Positions 51,398 through 64,000 of a DNA stretch of 64,000 bases are shown here, piece by piece (the first letter of the stretch is position 1; each line of letters starts with the position of its first letter). The position numbers and the translations under genes are program-made. A model generated the notes under the pieces. It saw only the letters and a program-made list of their open reading frames with translations. It made no database searches and had not been told where the DNA came from. Source of the DNA: Pseudomonas alcaligenes (GTDB lineage Bacteria > Pseudomonadota > Gammaproteobacteria > Pseudomonadales > Pseudomonadaceae); NCBI RefSeq assembly GCF_014490745.1, contig NZ_LZEU01000001.1, positions 3,871,501 through 3,935,500 on the forward strand, written 5' to 3'.

Positions 51398-52594
51398 TTA
51401 ATCAGCCTGACGACGCAGGAAGGCCGGAATATCGAGATAATCCAGGTCGTCCTGAGTATTCAGCTTGGCCGCAGCGGCACTGCCGGCGAGGCTTTGACGC
51501 TGAACGGTCGGGCGTTCGTAGTCCTTGTAGTTGACCGCCGGTTGCTCGGCGCTGCGCGGAGCGGCGCTGATCACGGCAGCCGGAGCGGCTGCGGCGGCCG
51601 GCACGGTATTGTCGACAACCTTGACCGGTTTCTCGATTCGCGCGCCCAGGCCGGTGGCCACCACGGTCACGTGCAGCTCGTCGCGCACGTCCGGATCGAT
51701 CACCGCGCCGACCTTGACGGTGGCGTGCTCGGAGGCGAAGGCCTCGATGATCTCGCCGACCGCGGCGTACTCGCCGAGGGACAGATCCAGACCGGCGGTG
51801 ATGTTGACCAGGATGCCACGCGCGCCCTGCAGGTTGACGTCCTCCAGCAGCGGGTTGCGGATGGCCGCTTCGGTGGCCTCGCGAGCACGGTTCGGGCCGC
51901 TGGCGCAGCCGGTACCCATCATGGCCATGCCCATTTCGCCCATCACGGTCTTCACGTCGGCGAAGTCGACGTTCATCAGGCCCGGACGCTGCATGATGTC
52001 GGAGATACCGCGCACGGCGCCGGACAGCACGTCGTCAGCCTTGGCGAAGGCGGACAGCAGGCTGGCGTCCTTGCCGAGGATGGTCAGCAATTTTTCGTTG
52101 GGGATGGTGATCAGCGAGTCGACGCACTCGGACAGGGCACGGATACCCTCGTCGGCGACCTGCATGCGCTTGCGCCCTTCGAACGGGAACGGACGGGTGA
52201 CCACGGCAACAGTGAGGATGCCCATCTCTTTCGCCACTTCGGCAATGATCGGCGCCGCACCGGTACCGGTACCGCCACCCATGCCGGTGGTGATGAAGAC
52301 CATGTCGGCGCCCTGCAGCACTTCAGCGATGCGCTCACGGTCTTCCATGGCGGCCTGACGGCCGATTTCCGGGTTGGTGCCGGCACCCAGGCCCTTGGTC
52401 ACACCCGGGCCGAGCTGCAGCACGCTGCGCGCGCCGACGTTCTTCAGCGCCTGCGCATCGGTGTTGGCGCAGATGAATTCAACGCCCTCGATATTGTCCT
52501 TGATCATGTGGTTGACGGCGTTGCCACCACCGCCACCCACGCCGATTACTTTGATAACTGCGCTTTGCGGAACGTTATCTACGAGTTCGAACAT
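51398..52594 (-). CDS. ftsZ: Cell-division GTPase FtsZ
   Basis: Tubulin-like protein forming the Z ring, 398 residues. Signature [11 protein letters not shown]7-loop region [11 protein letters not shown], a variable linker, and the C-terminal peptide [13 protein letters not shown] that binds FtsA/ZipA. 54 bp after ftsA. Confidence 0.99.
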   Translation of the reverse strand: MFELVDNVPQSAVIKVIGVGGGGGNAVNHMIKDNIEGVEFICANTDAQALKNVGARSVLQLGPGVTKGLGAGTNPEIGRQAAMEDRERIAEVLQGADMVFITTGMGGGTGTGAAPIIAEVAKEMGILTVAVVTRPFPFEGRKRMQVADEGIRALSECVDSLITIPNEKLLTILGKDASLLSAFAKADDVLSGAVRGISDIMQRPGLMNVDFADVKTVMGEMGMAMMGTGCASGPNRAREATEAAIRNPLLEDVNLQGARGILVNITAGLDLSLGEYAAVGEIIEAFASEHATVKVGAVIDPDVRDELHVTVVATGLGARIEKPVKVVDNTVPAAAAAPAAVISAAPRSAEQPAVNYKDYERPTVQRQSLAGSAAAAKLNTQDDLDYLDIPAFLRRQAD

Positions 52595-52648
52595 TTCCCC
52601 TCTCCTTATTTTCTAGTTGTATCGCCTACAGCTACCGCGGTGTTGCTT

Positions 52649-53896
52649 TCAGAAATTGCCCTGGACCCAGCGTTTCAGCCGTTCCAGTACAGGTGCCTTG
52701 GGTTCATCGCTATACAGGTTGCTCGCGGACATGGAGATGCCATCGGCCTGCTTCTGCAGCCCGTACATCAGCAGGCCCACGCCTGTGGAATAGATAGGAT
52801 TACGCACGACGTCGGTCAGTCCCTTGACGCTGTGGGGTACGCCCAAACGCACCGGCATGTGAAAGATCTCTTCGGCCAGTTCGACGGCACCTTCCATCTT
52901 GGCGGTACCACCGGTGAGCACGATCCCGGCAGGGATCATGTCCTCGTAGCCACTGCGCCGCAGCTCTGCCTGGATCAGGGTGAAGAGCTCGTCGTAACGG
53001 GGCTCGACAACCTCGGCAAGAGCCTGGCGGGACAGTTCCCGCGGCGGCCGATCTCCCACACTGGGAACCTTGATGGTTTCCCCCGGACCGGCCAGCTTGG
53101 CTAGGGCGCAAGCATACCGAATCTTGATCTCCTCGGCATACTGGGTCGGGGTGCGTAATGCCATTGCGATATCATTGGTAACCTGGTCACCGGCGATCGG
53201 AATCACCGCCGTGTGACGTATCGCACCTTCCGTGAAGATGGCGATGTCGGTGGTGCCGCCGCCGATGTCGACCAGGCACACACCCAGCTCCTTCTCGTCC
53301 TCGGTCAGTACCGAGTAGGCGGAAGCCAGCTGTTCCAGAATGATGTCGTCGACTTCCAGGCCGCAGCGGCGCACGCACTTCTCGATGTTCTGCGCGGCAT
53401 TGGTGGCGCAGGTGACCACATGCACCTTGGCCTCCAGACGCACACCGGACATGCCCAGCGGCTCGCGCACGCCTTCCTGGTTATCGATCACGTAATCCTG
53501 CGGCAGGGTGTGCAGCACCCGCTGGTCAGCCGGGATGGCCACCGCCTGGGCGGCGTCGAGCACGCGCTCCAGGTCGGCCGGGCTCACTTCACGGTCGCGG
53601 ATGGCGACGATGCCGTGGCTGTTGAGGCTGCGGATATGGTTGCCGGCCAGGCCGACGAACGCCGAGTGGATGCGGCAACCGGCCATCAGCTGGGCTTCTT
53701 CCACGGCGCGCTGGATCGACTGCACGGTGGATTCGATGTTCACCACCACGCCCTTCTTCAGGCCGCGCGACGGGTGAGTGCCGATGCCGACGATTTCCAG
53801 CTGGCCATCGGCCGTCACCTCGCCCACCAGCGCCACCACCTTGGAGGTGCCGATATCGAGGCCGACGATCATCTTGCCGCTCTGCACGCTTGCCAT
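52649..53896 (-). CDS. ftsA: Cell-division protein FtsA
   Basis: Actin-like tether of FtsZ to the membrane, 415 residues. GLDIGTSKVVALVG is the phosphate-1 motif, LVDIGGGTTDIAIF the phosphate-2, and the C-terminus has the amphipathic helix LERLKRWVQGNF. 21 bp after ftsQ. Confidence 0.98.
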   Translation of the reverse strand: MASVQSGKMIVGLDIGTSKVVALVGEVTADGQLEIVGIGTHPSRGLKKGVVVNIESTVQSIQRAVEEAQLMAGCRIHSAFVGLAGNHIRSLNSHGIVAIRDREVSPADLERVLDAAQAVAIPADQRVLHTLPQDYVIDNQEGVREPLGMSGVRLEAKVHVVTCATNAAQNIEKCVRRCGLEVDDIILEQLASAYSVLTEDEKELGVCLVDIGGGTTDIAIFTEGAIRHTAVIPIAGDQVTNDIAMALRTPTQYAEEIKIRYACALAKLAGPGETIKVPSVGDRPPRELSRQALAEVVEPRYDELFTLIQAELRRSGYEDMIPAGIVLTGGTAKMEGAVELAEEIFHMPVRLGVPHSVKGLTDVVRNPIYSTGVGLLMYGLQKQADGISMSASNLYSDEPKAPVLERLKRWVQGNF

Positions 53897-53917
53897 GGTC
53901 TTATCTATCTCCTCGAT

Positions 53918-54778
53918 TCACTGCACGGCGGCGGCTGGCGCCGCCGTTGGCGCGACCGGCTCGCGCCAGGCCACGGCCAGGCCGTTGGCGTAACGCAGGT
54001 CGATCCGCGCGATATTCGCGATCTGGGCCTTGAGCACCTTGTCGTAGATGGTGCTCAGGCGCCGCATTTTCTCCACCAGGTGATCACGGCCCAGCAGCAG
54101 CTCGACGCCCTGGCCGGTGCTGAGGAACCAGCTGCCATGCTCGCGCAGCTCCAGACGGGTGATGGAAAAACCCATCGGCCGCAGCATCTGGCTGAGTACC
54201 TGGTATTGCTGCATCACTTCCTGCTGGGCGCGTTGCGGCCCGGACAGCAGTGGCAGGTGTTCGTAGTGGGTCGACTCGCGCGGTGCGAAGGCCTGGCCCT
54301 GGTTGTTCAGCAGCAGGCCATCGCCCCAGCGGGCCACCGGCAGTTGCTCTTCCAGATGGATCACCACCTGATCCGGCCACACCCGGCGCACTTCGGCCTG
54401 GGCGATCCACGGCATGCTTTCCAGCTCGGCGCGCATGCCGGCCAGGTTGATGGTGAAGAAGCTGCTGGCGACGAACGGCGCGATGCGCTCCTGCACCGCC
54501 TGCTGGCTGATGTAGCTCAGCTCGCCCTGCACGCTGACCCGCGCGATCGGCCGGTCGGCGTAAGGCAACAGACGCTGGGCGCCCTCATAGGTGGCAAAGC
54601 CCAGCAGTACCAGCGCCAGCGGCCAGAGCAGACGCTTCAGGCCGCTCAGATCGGGACGCGGCAAGCGCGTGGCCAGCGGTTCCTGGGCCACCATCCGGCT
54701 GGCGCCACGCGCAGCGATAGGCTGACGCCGGCTGGCGCCTCCTATCGGCTGTGCGGGGTGACGGATAGTGGCGACCAT
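53918..54778 (-). CDS. ftsQ: Cell-division protein FtsQ
   Basis: Bitopic divisome protein, 286 residues. Cytoplasmic N-terminus about 1-47, one membrane helix (about 48-66), POTRA domain ([19 protein letters not shown] and following) and beta domain. Between ddlB and ftsA, with a 3-bp gap to ddlB. Confidence 0.95.
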   Translation of the reverse strand: MVATIRHPAQPIGGASRRQPIAARGASRMVAQEPLATRLPRPDLSGLKRLLWPLALVLLGFATYEGAQRLLPYADRPIARVSVQGELSYISQQAVQERIAPFVASSFFTINLAGMRAELESMPWIAQAEVRRVWPDQVVIHLEEQLPVARWGDGLLLNNQGQAFAPRESTHYEHLPLLSGPQRAQQEVMQQYQVLSQMLRPMGFSITRLELREHGSWFLSTGQGVELLLGRDHLVEKMRRLSTIYDKVLKAQIANIARIDLRYANGLAVAWREPVAPTAAPAAAVQ

Positions 54779-54781
54779 GAC

Positions 54782-57160
<2,379 letters not shown>

Positions 57161-57168
<8 letters not shown>

Positions 57169-58231
57169 GGGCCACCTCCAGGCAGATGTCGACCACCGTG
57201 CGGGTGGCATCCGGTTTCGCCAGGCTGCGCGCGGTGCGGCCCATGGCCTTGAGTTTTTCAGGGTGCATCAGAACCTCGGTCAGCTGCGCGGCAAGCGTGT
57301 CCGCGTCAGTCGCATGTTGCGGGAGAAGAACGGCAGCGCCCTCCTTCGCCAGATATTCGGCATTGCGGGTCTGGTGATCGTCGATCGCGTGCGGCAATGG
57401 CACCAGGAAGGACGGCAGACCGGCGGCGGCCAGCTCGCTGACGGTCAGCGCGCCGGCGCGGCACACCACCAGATCGGCCCAGGCGTAGGCACGAGCCATG
57501 TCGCTGATGAAGGGCGCGACCTCGGCTTCGACCGCAGCTTCGCGATAACGCTCCGCAGTGATCTGATCATGTTGCTTGCCGGCCTGGTGGAACACCTGCG
57601 GGCGCAGCTCGCCGGCCACTTTGCCCAGGGCTGCCGGCAGCAACTTGTTCAACGGCTCAGCGCCCAGGCTGCCGCCCAGCACCAGCAGGCGCGGGCGGCG
57701 CTTGCTCAGATCGTCACGCGGGGTTTCCAGGAACAGCTCCTCGCGCACCGGGTTACCAGTGGTGCGGCGCTTGGCGCTGTTGCCGAAGGTATTCGGGAAG
57801 CCCTCGCATACGCGCTTGGCGAACGGCACCAGGCTGCGGTTGGCGGTGCCGGCCACGGCGTTCTGTTCCTGGATGATCAGCGGTGCACCGTTGAGCTTGG
57901 CGGCCAGGCCGCCCGGGCCGGTGACGTAGCCACCCATGCCCAGCACGCACACCGGCTGCAGCTCGCGCATTACCCGACGCGCCTGCCACAGCGCGCGCAC
58001 CAGCTGGAACGGCGCCTTGAGCAGGGACAGCTTGCCCTTGCCGCGCAGGCCAGTGACCTGGATCAGGTGCAGCGGCAGACCGGCCGCCGGCACCAGCTCG
58101 TTCTCGATGCCGCGCGGGGTGCCCAGCCAGTGCACGCTGTAGCCGCGTGCCTTGAATTCGCGGGCGCAGGCCAGGGCCGGGAACACGTGGCCGCCGGTAC
58201 CGCCGGCCATGATCAGGACATTACCGCGCAT
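57161..58231 (-). CDS. murG: Lipid II synthase MurG
   Basis: GT-B glycosyltransferase adding GlcNAc to lipid I, 356 residues. N-terminal [23 protein letters not shown] and the C-terminal [18 protein letters not shown] donor-site motif. Overlaps ftsW by 11 bp and murC by 8 bp. Confidence 0.98.
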
Positions 58232-59444
58232 GGCCGGTCTCCTCGCTGTCGAAGAAGTCCGACTCGGTGAATTCGATTTCTTCGCTGCCCAGCGCCGTGC
58301 GGCGCTCCCACTCGATGCGCAGGAGCATGGCCAGGCTGACGCAGCAGATGATCAGCGAGCTGCCGCCGTAGCTGAGGAACGGCAGGGTCAGGCCCTTGGT
58401 CGGCAGCAGGCCGACGTTCACGCCGATGTTGATCAGCACCTGGCCGATCCACAGGAAAGCCAGGCCGTAGGCCACGTAGGCCGAAAAGAACTGCTTGGCC
58501 TTCTCCGCCCACAGGCCGATGTACAGGGCGCGCACGCTGACAAAGACGAACAGCGCCACGGTGGCCAGGGCGCCAACCATGCCCAGTTCTTCGGCGAGTA
58601 CGGCGAAGACGAAATCGGTGTGCGCTTCCGGCAGGTAGAACTGCTTCTGGATGCTGTTGCCCAGGCCGACGCCGAACCACTCGCCGCGGCCGAAGGCGAT
58701 CAGCGCCTGGCTCAGCTGGTAGCCGTCGCCGAACTGGTCGGCCCAGGGGTCGACAAAGTTGGTCAGGCGCTTCAGGCGGTAGGCCTGGCTGGTCATCACC
58801 AGCACGCCCAGGCCGAGTACGCCGGCGGCCAGCGGCACGAAGCGCACCAGGTTGATGCCGCCAAGGAACAGCATGGCGATGCACGAGCCGACCAGCACCA
58901 CGGTGGCGCCGAAGTCCGGCTCGGCCAGCAGCAGCACGGCGATCGGGCCCAGCACCAGCATCGGCTTGATGAAGCCGGTGAGCTTCTCGCGCACTTCTTC
59001 CTGGCGCCGCACCAGATAGCCGGCGATGAACACCACGGTGAACAGCTTGGCCAGCTCGGACGGCTGCACGTTGAACATGCCGAAACCGATCCAGCGCTTG
59101 GCACCGTTCACTTCGCGGCCGATGCCCGGCAGCAGCACCATGATCAGCAGGGCGAAGGCCAGCAGCATCAGGCGCGCACCGTGGCGCTGCCAGAAGCTCA
59201 TCGGGATCAGCAGGGTCAGCAGGCCGGCACCCAAGCCCAGGGCCAGGTAAATCAGGTGGCGGATCATGTGGTACAGCGGATTGCCGGACAGCGCCGCGGC
59301 CACTTCCGAGCTGGCCGAGGTGATCATCACCAGGCCCAGGCCGAGCAGGGCCATGCTGCCGGCCAGCAGCGGGAAGTCGAGGTCGACGCCGCGACGGGTA
59401 CGCAGCGGCGACGGAGCGGCGAGCAGGTCGGCGAGCAGCTTCAT
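58221..59444 (-). CDS. ftsW: Septal peptidoglycan polymerase FtsW
   Basis: SEDS glycosyltransferase working with FtsI, 407 residues, ten membrane segments. NGAKRWIGFGMFNVQPSE, the extracellular AEPDFG motif with the catalytic Asp, and GLTLPFLSYGGSSLI are visible. Overlaps murD by 4 bp. Confidence 0.97.
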   Translation of the reverse strand: MKLLADLLAAPSPLRTRRGVDLDFPLLAGSMALLGLGLVMITSASSEVAAALSGNPLYHMIRHLIYLALGLGAGLLTLLIPMSFWQRHGARLMLLAFALLIMVLLPGIGREVNGAKRWIGFGMFNVQPSELAKLFTVVFIAGYLVRRQEEVREKLTGFIKPMLVLGPIAVLLLAEPDFGATVVLVGSCIAMLFLGGINLVRFVPLAAGVLGLGVLVMTSQAYRLKRLTNFVDPWADQFGDGYQLSQALIAFGRGEWFGVGLGNSIQKQFYLPEAHTDFVFAVLAEELGMVGALATVALFVFVSVRALYIGLWAEKAKQFFSAYVAYGLAFLWIGQVLINIGVNVGLLPTKGLTLPFLSYGGSSLIICCVSLAMLLRIEWERRTALGSEEIEFTESDFFDSEETGHAR

Positions 59445-60787
59445 TGCAGCGCCTCCGCAGCCTGGGCGAACAGGCGTCCGCGCTCTTCGAAGTTCTTGAA
59501 CATGTCCAGGCTGGCGCAGGCCGGCGACAGCAGCACGGCATCGCCGGCCTCGGCCAGCTCGGCGCAGCGCTGCACCGCTTCGTCCAGCGTGCTCACCCGC
59601 ACCAGCGGCGCGGCATTGCCCAGGGCGGCGGCGATTTGCTCGGCATCCCGACCGAGCAGCACCACGGCGCGGCAGAACTTGGCCACCGGCGCTTTCAGCG
59701 CGGAGAAGTCGGCGCCCTTGCCGTCGCCACCGGCGATCAGCACCAGCTTGCCGGCGATATCGGCACCCAGGCCTTCGATGGCGGCCAGGGCGGCGCCAAC
59801 GTTGGTGGCCTTGGAGTCATCGTAGTAGCTCACCCCGCGCAGTTCGCGCACCCACTGGCAACGATGGGCCAGGCCGGCGAAGGTCTGCAGGGTCTCTAGC
59901 ATCGGCGCGAACGGCAGGCCGACGGCATGGCCCAGGGCCAGGGCGGCCAGGGCATTGGACTGGTTGTGCGCGCCACGGATCTTCAGGGCAGCGGTCGGCA
60001 GCAGGGTCTCGAACTGGAAGGCCAGGTGCTTCTCGCCACCCTCCTCGATCAGGCCGAAGCGCTTGAAGTCCGGCTTGCCCAGGCCGAAGCTCCAGCACGG
60101 CACCTGGTCGGCGATCAGCGGACGCGACAGGGCGTCGTCGCGGTTGACCACTACCTGGCGCGCACCACGGAAGATGCGGTGCTTGGCCAGGTGGTACTGG
60201 GCCATGCCGGCGTAGCGATCCATATGGTCTTCGCTGATGTTCAGGCAGGTGGCGACTTCGGCGCCCAGGCGCTCGGTGGTTTCCAGTTGGAAACTGGACA
60301 GCTCCAGCACATACAGCTCGACGTCGTCGGCCAGCAGGTCCAGCGCCGGGGTACCGATATTGCCGCCGACGGCGACCTTCCTGCCGGCAGCCGCCGCCAT
60401 CTCGCCGACCAGGGTGGTGACGGTGCTCTTGGCGTTGGAGCCGGTGATGGCGACGATCGGCGCCTTGGCGTGACGGGTGAACAGATCGATATCGCCGGAC
60501 ATCTTCACGCCACGGGCGGCCGCTTCACGCAGCGCTGGGGTAGCCAGGGCCAGGCCGGGGCTCACGTAGAGCTCCGAGGCGCGGCAGAGGAAGTCGACAT
60601 CCAGCTCGCCGCAGCGCACTTCCACCTGCGGGTAGTCACGCTGCAGGGTCGCCAGTTCCGGCGGGTTCGCGCGCGTGTCGGCCACGGCGAAGCGCACGCC
60701 CTGCTGCGCGAGGAAGCGCACCAGGGACATGCCGCTCTTGCCGAGGCCGACAACGATGCGGAACTGGTCGGAAGCGATCAGCGACAC
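59441..60787 (-). CDS. murD: UDP-MurNAc-L-Ala:D-Glu ligase MurD
   Basis: Adds D-glutamate, 448 residues. The start is a GTG (60787) with GAGG nine bases upstream. GLGKSGMSLVRFL, ATP site ITGSNAKSTVTTLV and HRCQWVRELRGVSYYDDSKATN. Six bp after mraY. Confidence 0.96.
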   Translation of the reverse strand: MSLIASDQFRIVVGLGKSGMSLVRFLAQQGVRFAVADTRANPPELATLQRDYPQVEVRCGELDVDFLCRASELYVSPGLALATPALREAAARGVKMSGDIDLFTRHAKAPIVAITGSNAKSTVTTLVGEMAAAAGRKVAVGGNIGTPALDLLADDVELYVLELSSFQLETTERLGAEVATCLNISEDHMDRYAGMAQYHLAKHRIFRGARQVVVNRDDALSRPLIADQVPCWSFGLGKPDFKRFGLIEEGGEKHLAFQFETLLPTAALKIRGAHNQSNALAALALGHAVGLPFAPMLETLQTFAGLAHRCQWVRELRGVSYYDDSKATNVGAALAAIEGLGADIAGKLVLIAGGDGKGADFSALKAPVAKFCRAVVLLGRDAEQIAAALGNAAPLVRVSTLDEAVQRCAELAEAGDAVLLSPACASLDMFKNFEERGRLFAQAAEALQ

Positions 60788-60793
60788 TCTCTA

Positions 60794-61876
60794 TTACCTC
60801 AGTTTCAGGGTGGCCAGGCCAACCAGTACCAGAATCACGGTGATGATCCAGAAGCGCACGATCACGCGAGGTTCCGGCCAGCCTTTCAATTCGAAGTGGT
60901 GGTGGATCGGCGCCATGCGGAACACGCGCTTGCCGGTCAGCTTGAAGCTGGCGACCTGGATGATCACCGACAGGGTTTCCATGACGAACACGCCGCCCAT
61001 GATGAACAGGACGATTTCCTGGCGGACGATCACGGCGATGGTGCCCAGCGCGGCGCCGAGGGCCAGGGCGCCGACATCACCCATGAAGACTTGTGCCGGG
61101 TAGGTGTTGAACCACAGGAAGCCGAGGCCGGCACCGACCAGGGCGGCACAGAACACGATCAGCTCACCGGCGCCCGGCACGTAGGGGATCAGCAGGTAAT
61201 CGGCGAATTTGATGTTGCCCGACAGGTAGCAGAAGATCGCCAGCGCACCAGCCACCAGCACGGTCGGCAGGATGGCCAGGCCGTCGAGGCCGTCAGTCAG
61301 GTTGACTGCGTTGCTGGTACCGACGATGACGAAGTAGGTCAGCACCACGAAGCCCACGCCCAGGGGAATGGCCACGTCCTTGAGCACCGGCAGGATCAGG
61401 GTGGTTTCCACCGGGCTCTGCGCGGTCATGTAGAGGAATACGGCGGCGCCTAGGCCGAACACCGACTGCCAGAAGTATTTCCAGCGGCTCGGCAGGCCAC
61501 GCGAGTTCTTCTCGATCACCTTGCGATAGTCATCGACCCAGCCAATGGCGCCGAACAGCAGGGTCACGGCCAGCACCACCCACACGTAGCGGTTGGACAG
61601 GTCGGCCCACAGCAGGGTGCTGACGGCGATGGCGGACAGAATCAGCGCGCCACCCATGGTCGGCGTGCCCTTCTTCGACAGGTGCGATTGCGGGCCGTCG
61701 TTACGCACCGCCTGGCCGATCTGGCGGATCTGCAGGGTGCGGATCATCCACGGGCCGAGCCACAGCGACAGGGCCAGGGCGGTCAGCACGCCAAGAATCC
61801 CGCGCAGGGTCAGGTACTGGAATACACCGAAGCCGGTGTAGAACTGTTGCAGGTACTCCGCCAGCAGCAGCAGCAT
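60794..61876 (-). CDS. mraY: Phospho-MurNAc-pentapeptide transferase MraY
   Basis: Forms lipid I on undecaprenyl phosphate, 360 residues with ten membrane helices. [10 protein letters not shown], the catalytic Asp region [13 protein letters not shown] and [12 protein letters not shown], and [12 protein letters not shown] are visible. Adjacent to murF with no gap. Confidence 0.98.
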   Translation of the reverse strand: MLLLLAEYLQQFYTGFGVFQYLTLRGILGVLTALALSLWLGPWMIRTLQIRQIGQAVRNDGPQSHLSKKGTPTMGGALILSAIAVSTLLWADLSNRYVWVVLAVTLLFGAIGWVDDYRKVIEKNSRGLPSRWKYFWQSVFGLGAAVFLYMTAQSPVETTLILPVLKDVAIPLGVGFVVLTYFVIVGTSNAVNLTDGLDGLAILPTVLVAGALAIFCYLSGNIKFADYLLIPYVPGAGELIVFCAALVGAGLGFLWFNTYPAQVFMGDVGALALGAALGTIAVIVRQEIVLFIMGGVFVMETLSVIIQVASFKLTGKRVFRMAPIHHHFELKGWPEPRVIVRFWIITVILVLVGLATLKLR

Positions 61877-63244
61877 TTAGTGAGCCTCCCCCGATGCGCA
61901 GAGAGCCGCGACGACTTTTTCCATCGCCGCGCTGCGCGAACCTTTAATTAGAATGGTGGTATTGCCCGATTCGCGGCGAAGTGCCTCGATCAGGCTGGCT
62001 TGATCGGCGAAATGCTGTCCCTGCGCACCGAATGCCTTGACGGCATGGGCCATCAGCGGGCCCACGGCATACAGCGCGCTGACCTTGCCGGCGGCATGTG
62101 CGCCGACATCGCGATGGCCTTGCTCGGCCCACTCGCCCAACTCGCCCATATCTCCCAGCACCAGAACGGTGCGGCCGGAGAAGGCGGCGAGTATATCAAC
62201 GGCGGCGCACATCGAAATCGGGTTGGCGTTGTAGGTGTCGTCTATCACTCGCGCACCATTCGTCGCCAGCTGAGCAACGGCGCGGCCTTTGACCGGCTGC
62301 AGGCTTTCCAGCCCGGCCTTGATCCCGACCAGCGGCACGCCGAGGGCAAATGCAGCGGCGGCGGCGGCCAGGGCATTGGCCACGCTGTGCTCGCCCAGCA
62401 GGTTGAGCTGGATGCGCGCCTCGCCAGCCTTGCCAGCCAGGGCGAAACCGGCGCAACCGCGGGCATCGCGCCACAGTTCGCTGGCGTACATATCGGCAGC
62501 CTGGTCGCGCAGGGCGAAGCTCAGTACCTGGCGGCCCTTGGCACGCGCCTGCCAGGTGGCAAAGGCCTTGTCGTCACGGTTGAGCACGGCCACGCCCTGC
62601 TCGCTCAGGCCTTCGAGAATCTCGCCCTTGGCCTCGACTATCTTCTCCGGCCCGCCGAACTCGCCGACATGGGCCAGCCCGGCATTGGTGATGATCGCCA
62701 CCTGCGGCCGGGTCAGGCCGACGGTGTAAGCGATCTCGCCGATATGGTTGGCGCCCAGCTCGATCACCGCGCCAACATGCTCGGGCGCCAGCTCCAGTAG
62801 GGTCAGCGGCGCACCGAGGTCGTTGTTGAGGTTGCCACGGGTGGCCAGCACCTCGCCGTGCAGGCCGGCGCGCAGGATGCTGGCGAGCATTTCCTTGACC
62901 GTGGTCTTGCCGCTGGAACCGGTGACGGCAGCCAGCGGTTTGGCAAAGGCATTGCGGTTCAGCGCACCGAGCTGGCCGAGGGCGATGCGGGTGTCCTGCA
63001 CCAGCAGCTGCGGCAGCGACGCGCCCGGCACTTCGCGCTGCACCAGAGCAGCCACGGCGCCCTTGGCGGCGACTTCGGCCAGGTAGTCGTGGCCATCGAA
63101 ATTCGGCCCAACCAGGGCGATAAACAGCTGGCCGGCCGCGATCTTGCGGCTGTCGCTGGATACCGCGGCAAATGCCACATCGGTACCCAGCACACGCGCA
63201 TTCAGGGCTGCAGCCACTTCGCTGAGCAGCAACGGCTTAAGCAT
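61877..63244 (-). CDS. murF: D-Ala-D-Ala adding enzyme MurF
   Basis: Completes the pentapeptide, 455 residues from the ATG at 63244. ATP motif TGSSGKTTVKEML, GANHIGEIAYTVGL and DDTYNANPISM. Overlaps the 3' end of murE by 8 bp. Confidence 0.97.
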   Translation of the reverse strand: MLKPLLLSEVAAALNARVLGTDVAFAAVSSDSRKIAAGQLFIALVGPNFDGHDYLAEVAAKGAVAALVQREVPGASLPQLLVQDTRIALGQLGALNRNAFAKPLAAVTGSSGKTTVKEMLASILRAGLHGEVLATRGNLNNDLGAPLTLLELAPEHVGAVIELGANHIGEIAYTVGLTRPQVAIITNAGLAHVGEFGGPEKIVEAKGEILEGLSEQGVAVLNRDDKAFATWQARAKGRQVLSFALRDQAADMYASELWRDARGCAGFALAGKAGEARIQLNLLGEHSVANALAAAAAAFALGVPLVGIKAGLESLQPVKGRAVAQLATNGARVIDDTYNANPISMCAAVDILAAFSGRTVLVLGDMGELGEWAEQGHRDVGAHAAGKVSALYAVGPLMAHAVKAFGAQGQHFADQASLIEALRRESGNTTILIKGSRSAAMEKVVAALCASGEAH

Positions 63245-64000
63245 GGGCAACCTCCCAGGCCTGCAGAGCCTTGGCGGTTTCGACCAGGTCGGAGAAGGCA
63301 TGGCGCACGCCGTTGATCTCCTGATAGTCCTCGTGGCCCTTGCCGGCCAGCACTACCACGTCACCAACCTTGGCGCCGGCAATCAGCTGGGCAACGGCCT
63401 GGCCGCGACCGTGAACGAACTCGACCTGCTCCGGTTTGGCGAAGCCGGCACGGATATCGGCAACGATCTGCTGCGGGTCTTCCGTGCGCGGGTTGTCATC
63501 GGTGACCAGCACCACATCGGCCAGGCGCTCGGCCACCGCGGCCATCAGCGGGCGCTTGCCGCTGTCGCGATCGCCACCGCAGCCGAACAGGCACAGCAGG
63601 CGCCCGGTCACGTGCGGGCGCAGGGCCTCGAGTACTTTTTCCAGGGCATCCGGGGTGTGCGCGTAGTCCACCACCACCAGCGGCTGCTGGCCGCCGCCGA
63701 AGCGCTGCATGCGCCCGACCGGCCCCTGCAGCTGCGGCAGCACCCGCAGGATTTCGTCCAGGCCGTAGTTCAGACCGAGCAACGCGCCGACCACGGCCAG
63801 CAGGTTGCTCAGGTTGAAACGCCCGAGCAGCGGGCTGTGCAGATGACCCTCGCCTTGCGGGGTGACCAGTTGGGCACGTATGCCGTGGTCGTCGAAACTG
63901 GCCTGACGGCAGTACAGGTAGGCAGCGCTGTCGTTCAGGCTGTAGCTGATCAGGCGCGAGTCATGCTGCTCGGCAGCCAGCTGGCGACCGAAGTCGTCGT
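63237..64000 (-). CDS. murE: UDP-MurNAc-tripeptide synthetase MurE (C-terminal part)
   Basis: Adds meso-diaminopimelate. Only the last ~254 residues are inside the window; the 5' part lies beyond the right edge. VVDYAHTPDALEKVLEAL, FGCGGDRDSGKRPLM and the meso-DAP specificity motif DNPR (in TDDNPRTEDP) are visible. It ends inside murF. Confidence 0.97.
   Translation of the reverse strand, partial: DDFGRQLAAEQHDSRLISYSLNDSAAYLYCRQASFDDHGIRAQLVTPQGEGHLHSPLLGRFNLSNLLAVVGALLGLNYGLDEILRVLPQLQGPVGRMQRFGGGQQPLVVVDYAHTPDALEKVLEALRPHVTGRLLCLFGCGGDRDSGKRPLMAAVAERLADVVLVTDDNPRTEDPQQIVADIRAGFAKPEQVEFVHGRGQAVAQLIAGAKVGDVVVLAGKGHEDYQEINGVRHAFSDLVETAKALQAWEVAHA

Overview
The window is chromosomal DNA from a Pseudomonas species. 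Protein sequences, gene sizes and local gene orders match, from memory, two separate P. aeruginosa PAO1 neighbourhoods: the isc/sec/queA block (about PA3810-PA3826) and the block running from the imelysin operon to the division and cell-wall cluster (about PA4370-PA4417). The DNA is uniformly GC-rich and tightly packed. I see no prophage, insertion sequence, CRISPR array, rRNA or integrase. The content is mostly core, and the novelty lies in intergenic structure and a few accessory operons.

Layout. 1-3.7 kb (minus): the iron-sulfur assembly operon iscR-iscS-iscU-iscA-hscB-hscA, with hscA cut by the window edge and IscR sites upstream of iscR. 3.75-7 kb: cysE, trmJ, divergent suhB and a glycine-zipper protein. 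7-12.6 kb (minus): queA-tgt-yajC-secD-secF. 12.7-13.9 kb: tRNA-Leu(CAA), a cold-shock gene and an RDD membrane protein. 13.9-19.1 kb (plus): a Fur-box-preceded set of imelysin lipoprotein, di-haem oxidoreductase, second imelysin and DUF1513 Tat protein. 19.2-25.3 kb: a chemoreceptor and a MexVW-like RND pump. 25.4-29.5 kb: inaA, colS, colR and a PAP2 phosphatase, with two full ColR-box matches. 29.7-34.1 kb: an SDR, a HugZ-like haem protein, fxsA and groES-groEL behind a sigma-32 promoter. 34.2-38.4 kb: two tandem DUF481 proteins, an alkyltransferase-like DNA repair protein and ampG. 38.5-45.2 kb: yajQ, a response regulator with a dead GGDEF domain, panE, a sensor kinase, a cobalamin adenosyltransferase, a Nudix-ThiE fusion and a GST. 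45.5-49.6 kb: argJ and secA. 49.8-51.3 kb: dciA and lpxC. 51.4-64 kb (minus): the dcw cluster ftsZ-ftsA-ftsQ-ddlB-murC-murG-ftsW-murD-mraY-murF-murE (murE partial).

How the parts fit. Envelope biology dominates: peptidoglycan precursor synthesis and division (dcw), muropeptide recycling (AmpG), lipid A commitment (LpxC), the Sec motor and its accessories (SecA, SecDF-YajC), envelope-stress signalling (ColRS with InaA and PAP2) and RND efflux. Metal themes recur: iron-sulfur assembly, a Fur-type site before the imelysin operon, a haem-degradation-like protein, and ColS, whose periplasmic residues match those reported for zinc/iron sensing.

The most interesting unexplained signals are: (i) a dispersed intergenic hairpin present twice (29.6 and 45.4 kb), each time just after the stop codon of a minus-strand gene, with compensatory base changes between copies; (ii) two predicted ColR boxes flanking colRS; (iii) the imelysin/di-haem/DUF1513 operon of unclear biochemical role; (iv) divergent genes whose start codons overlap within one CATG.
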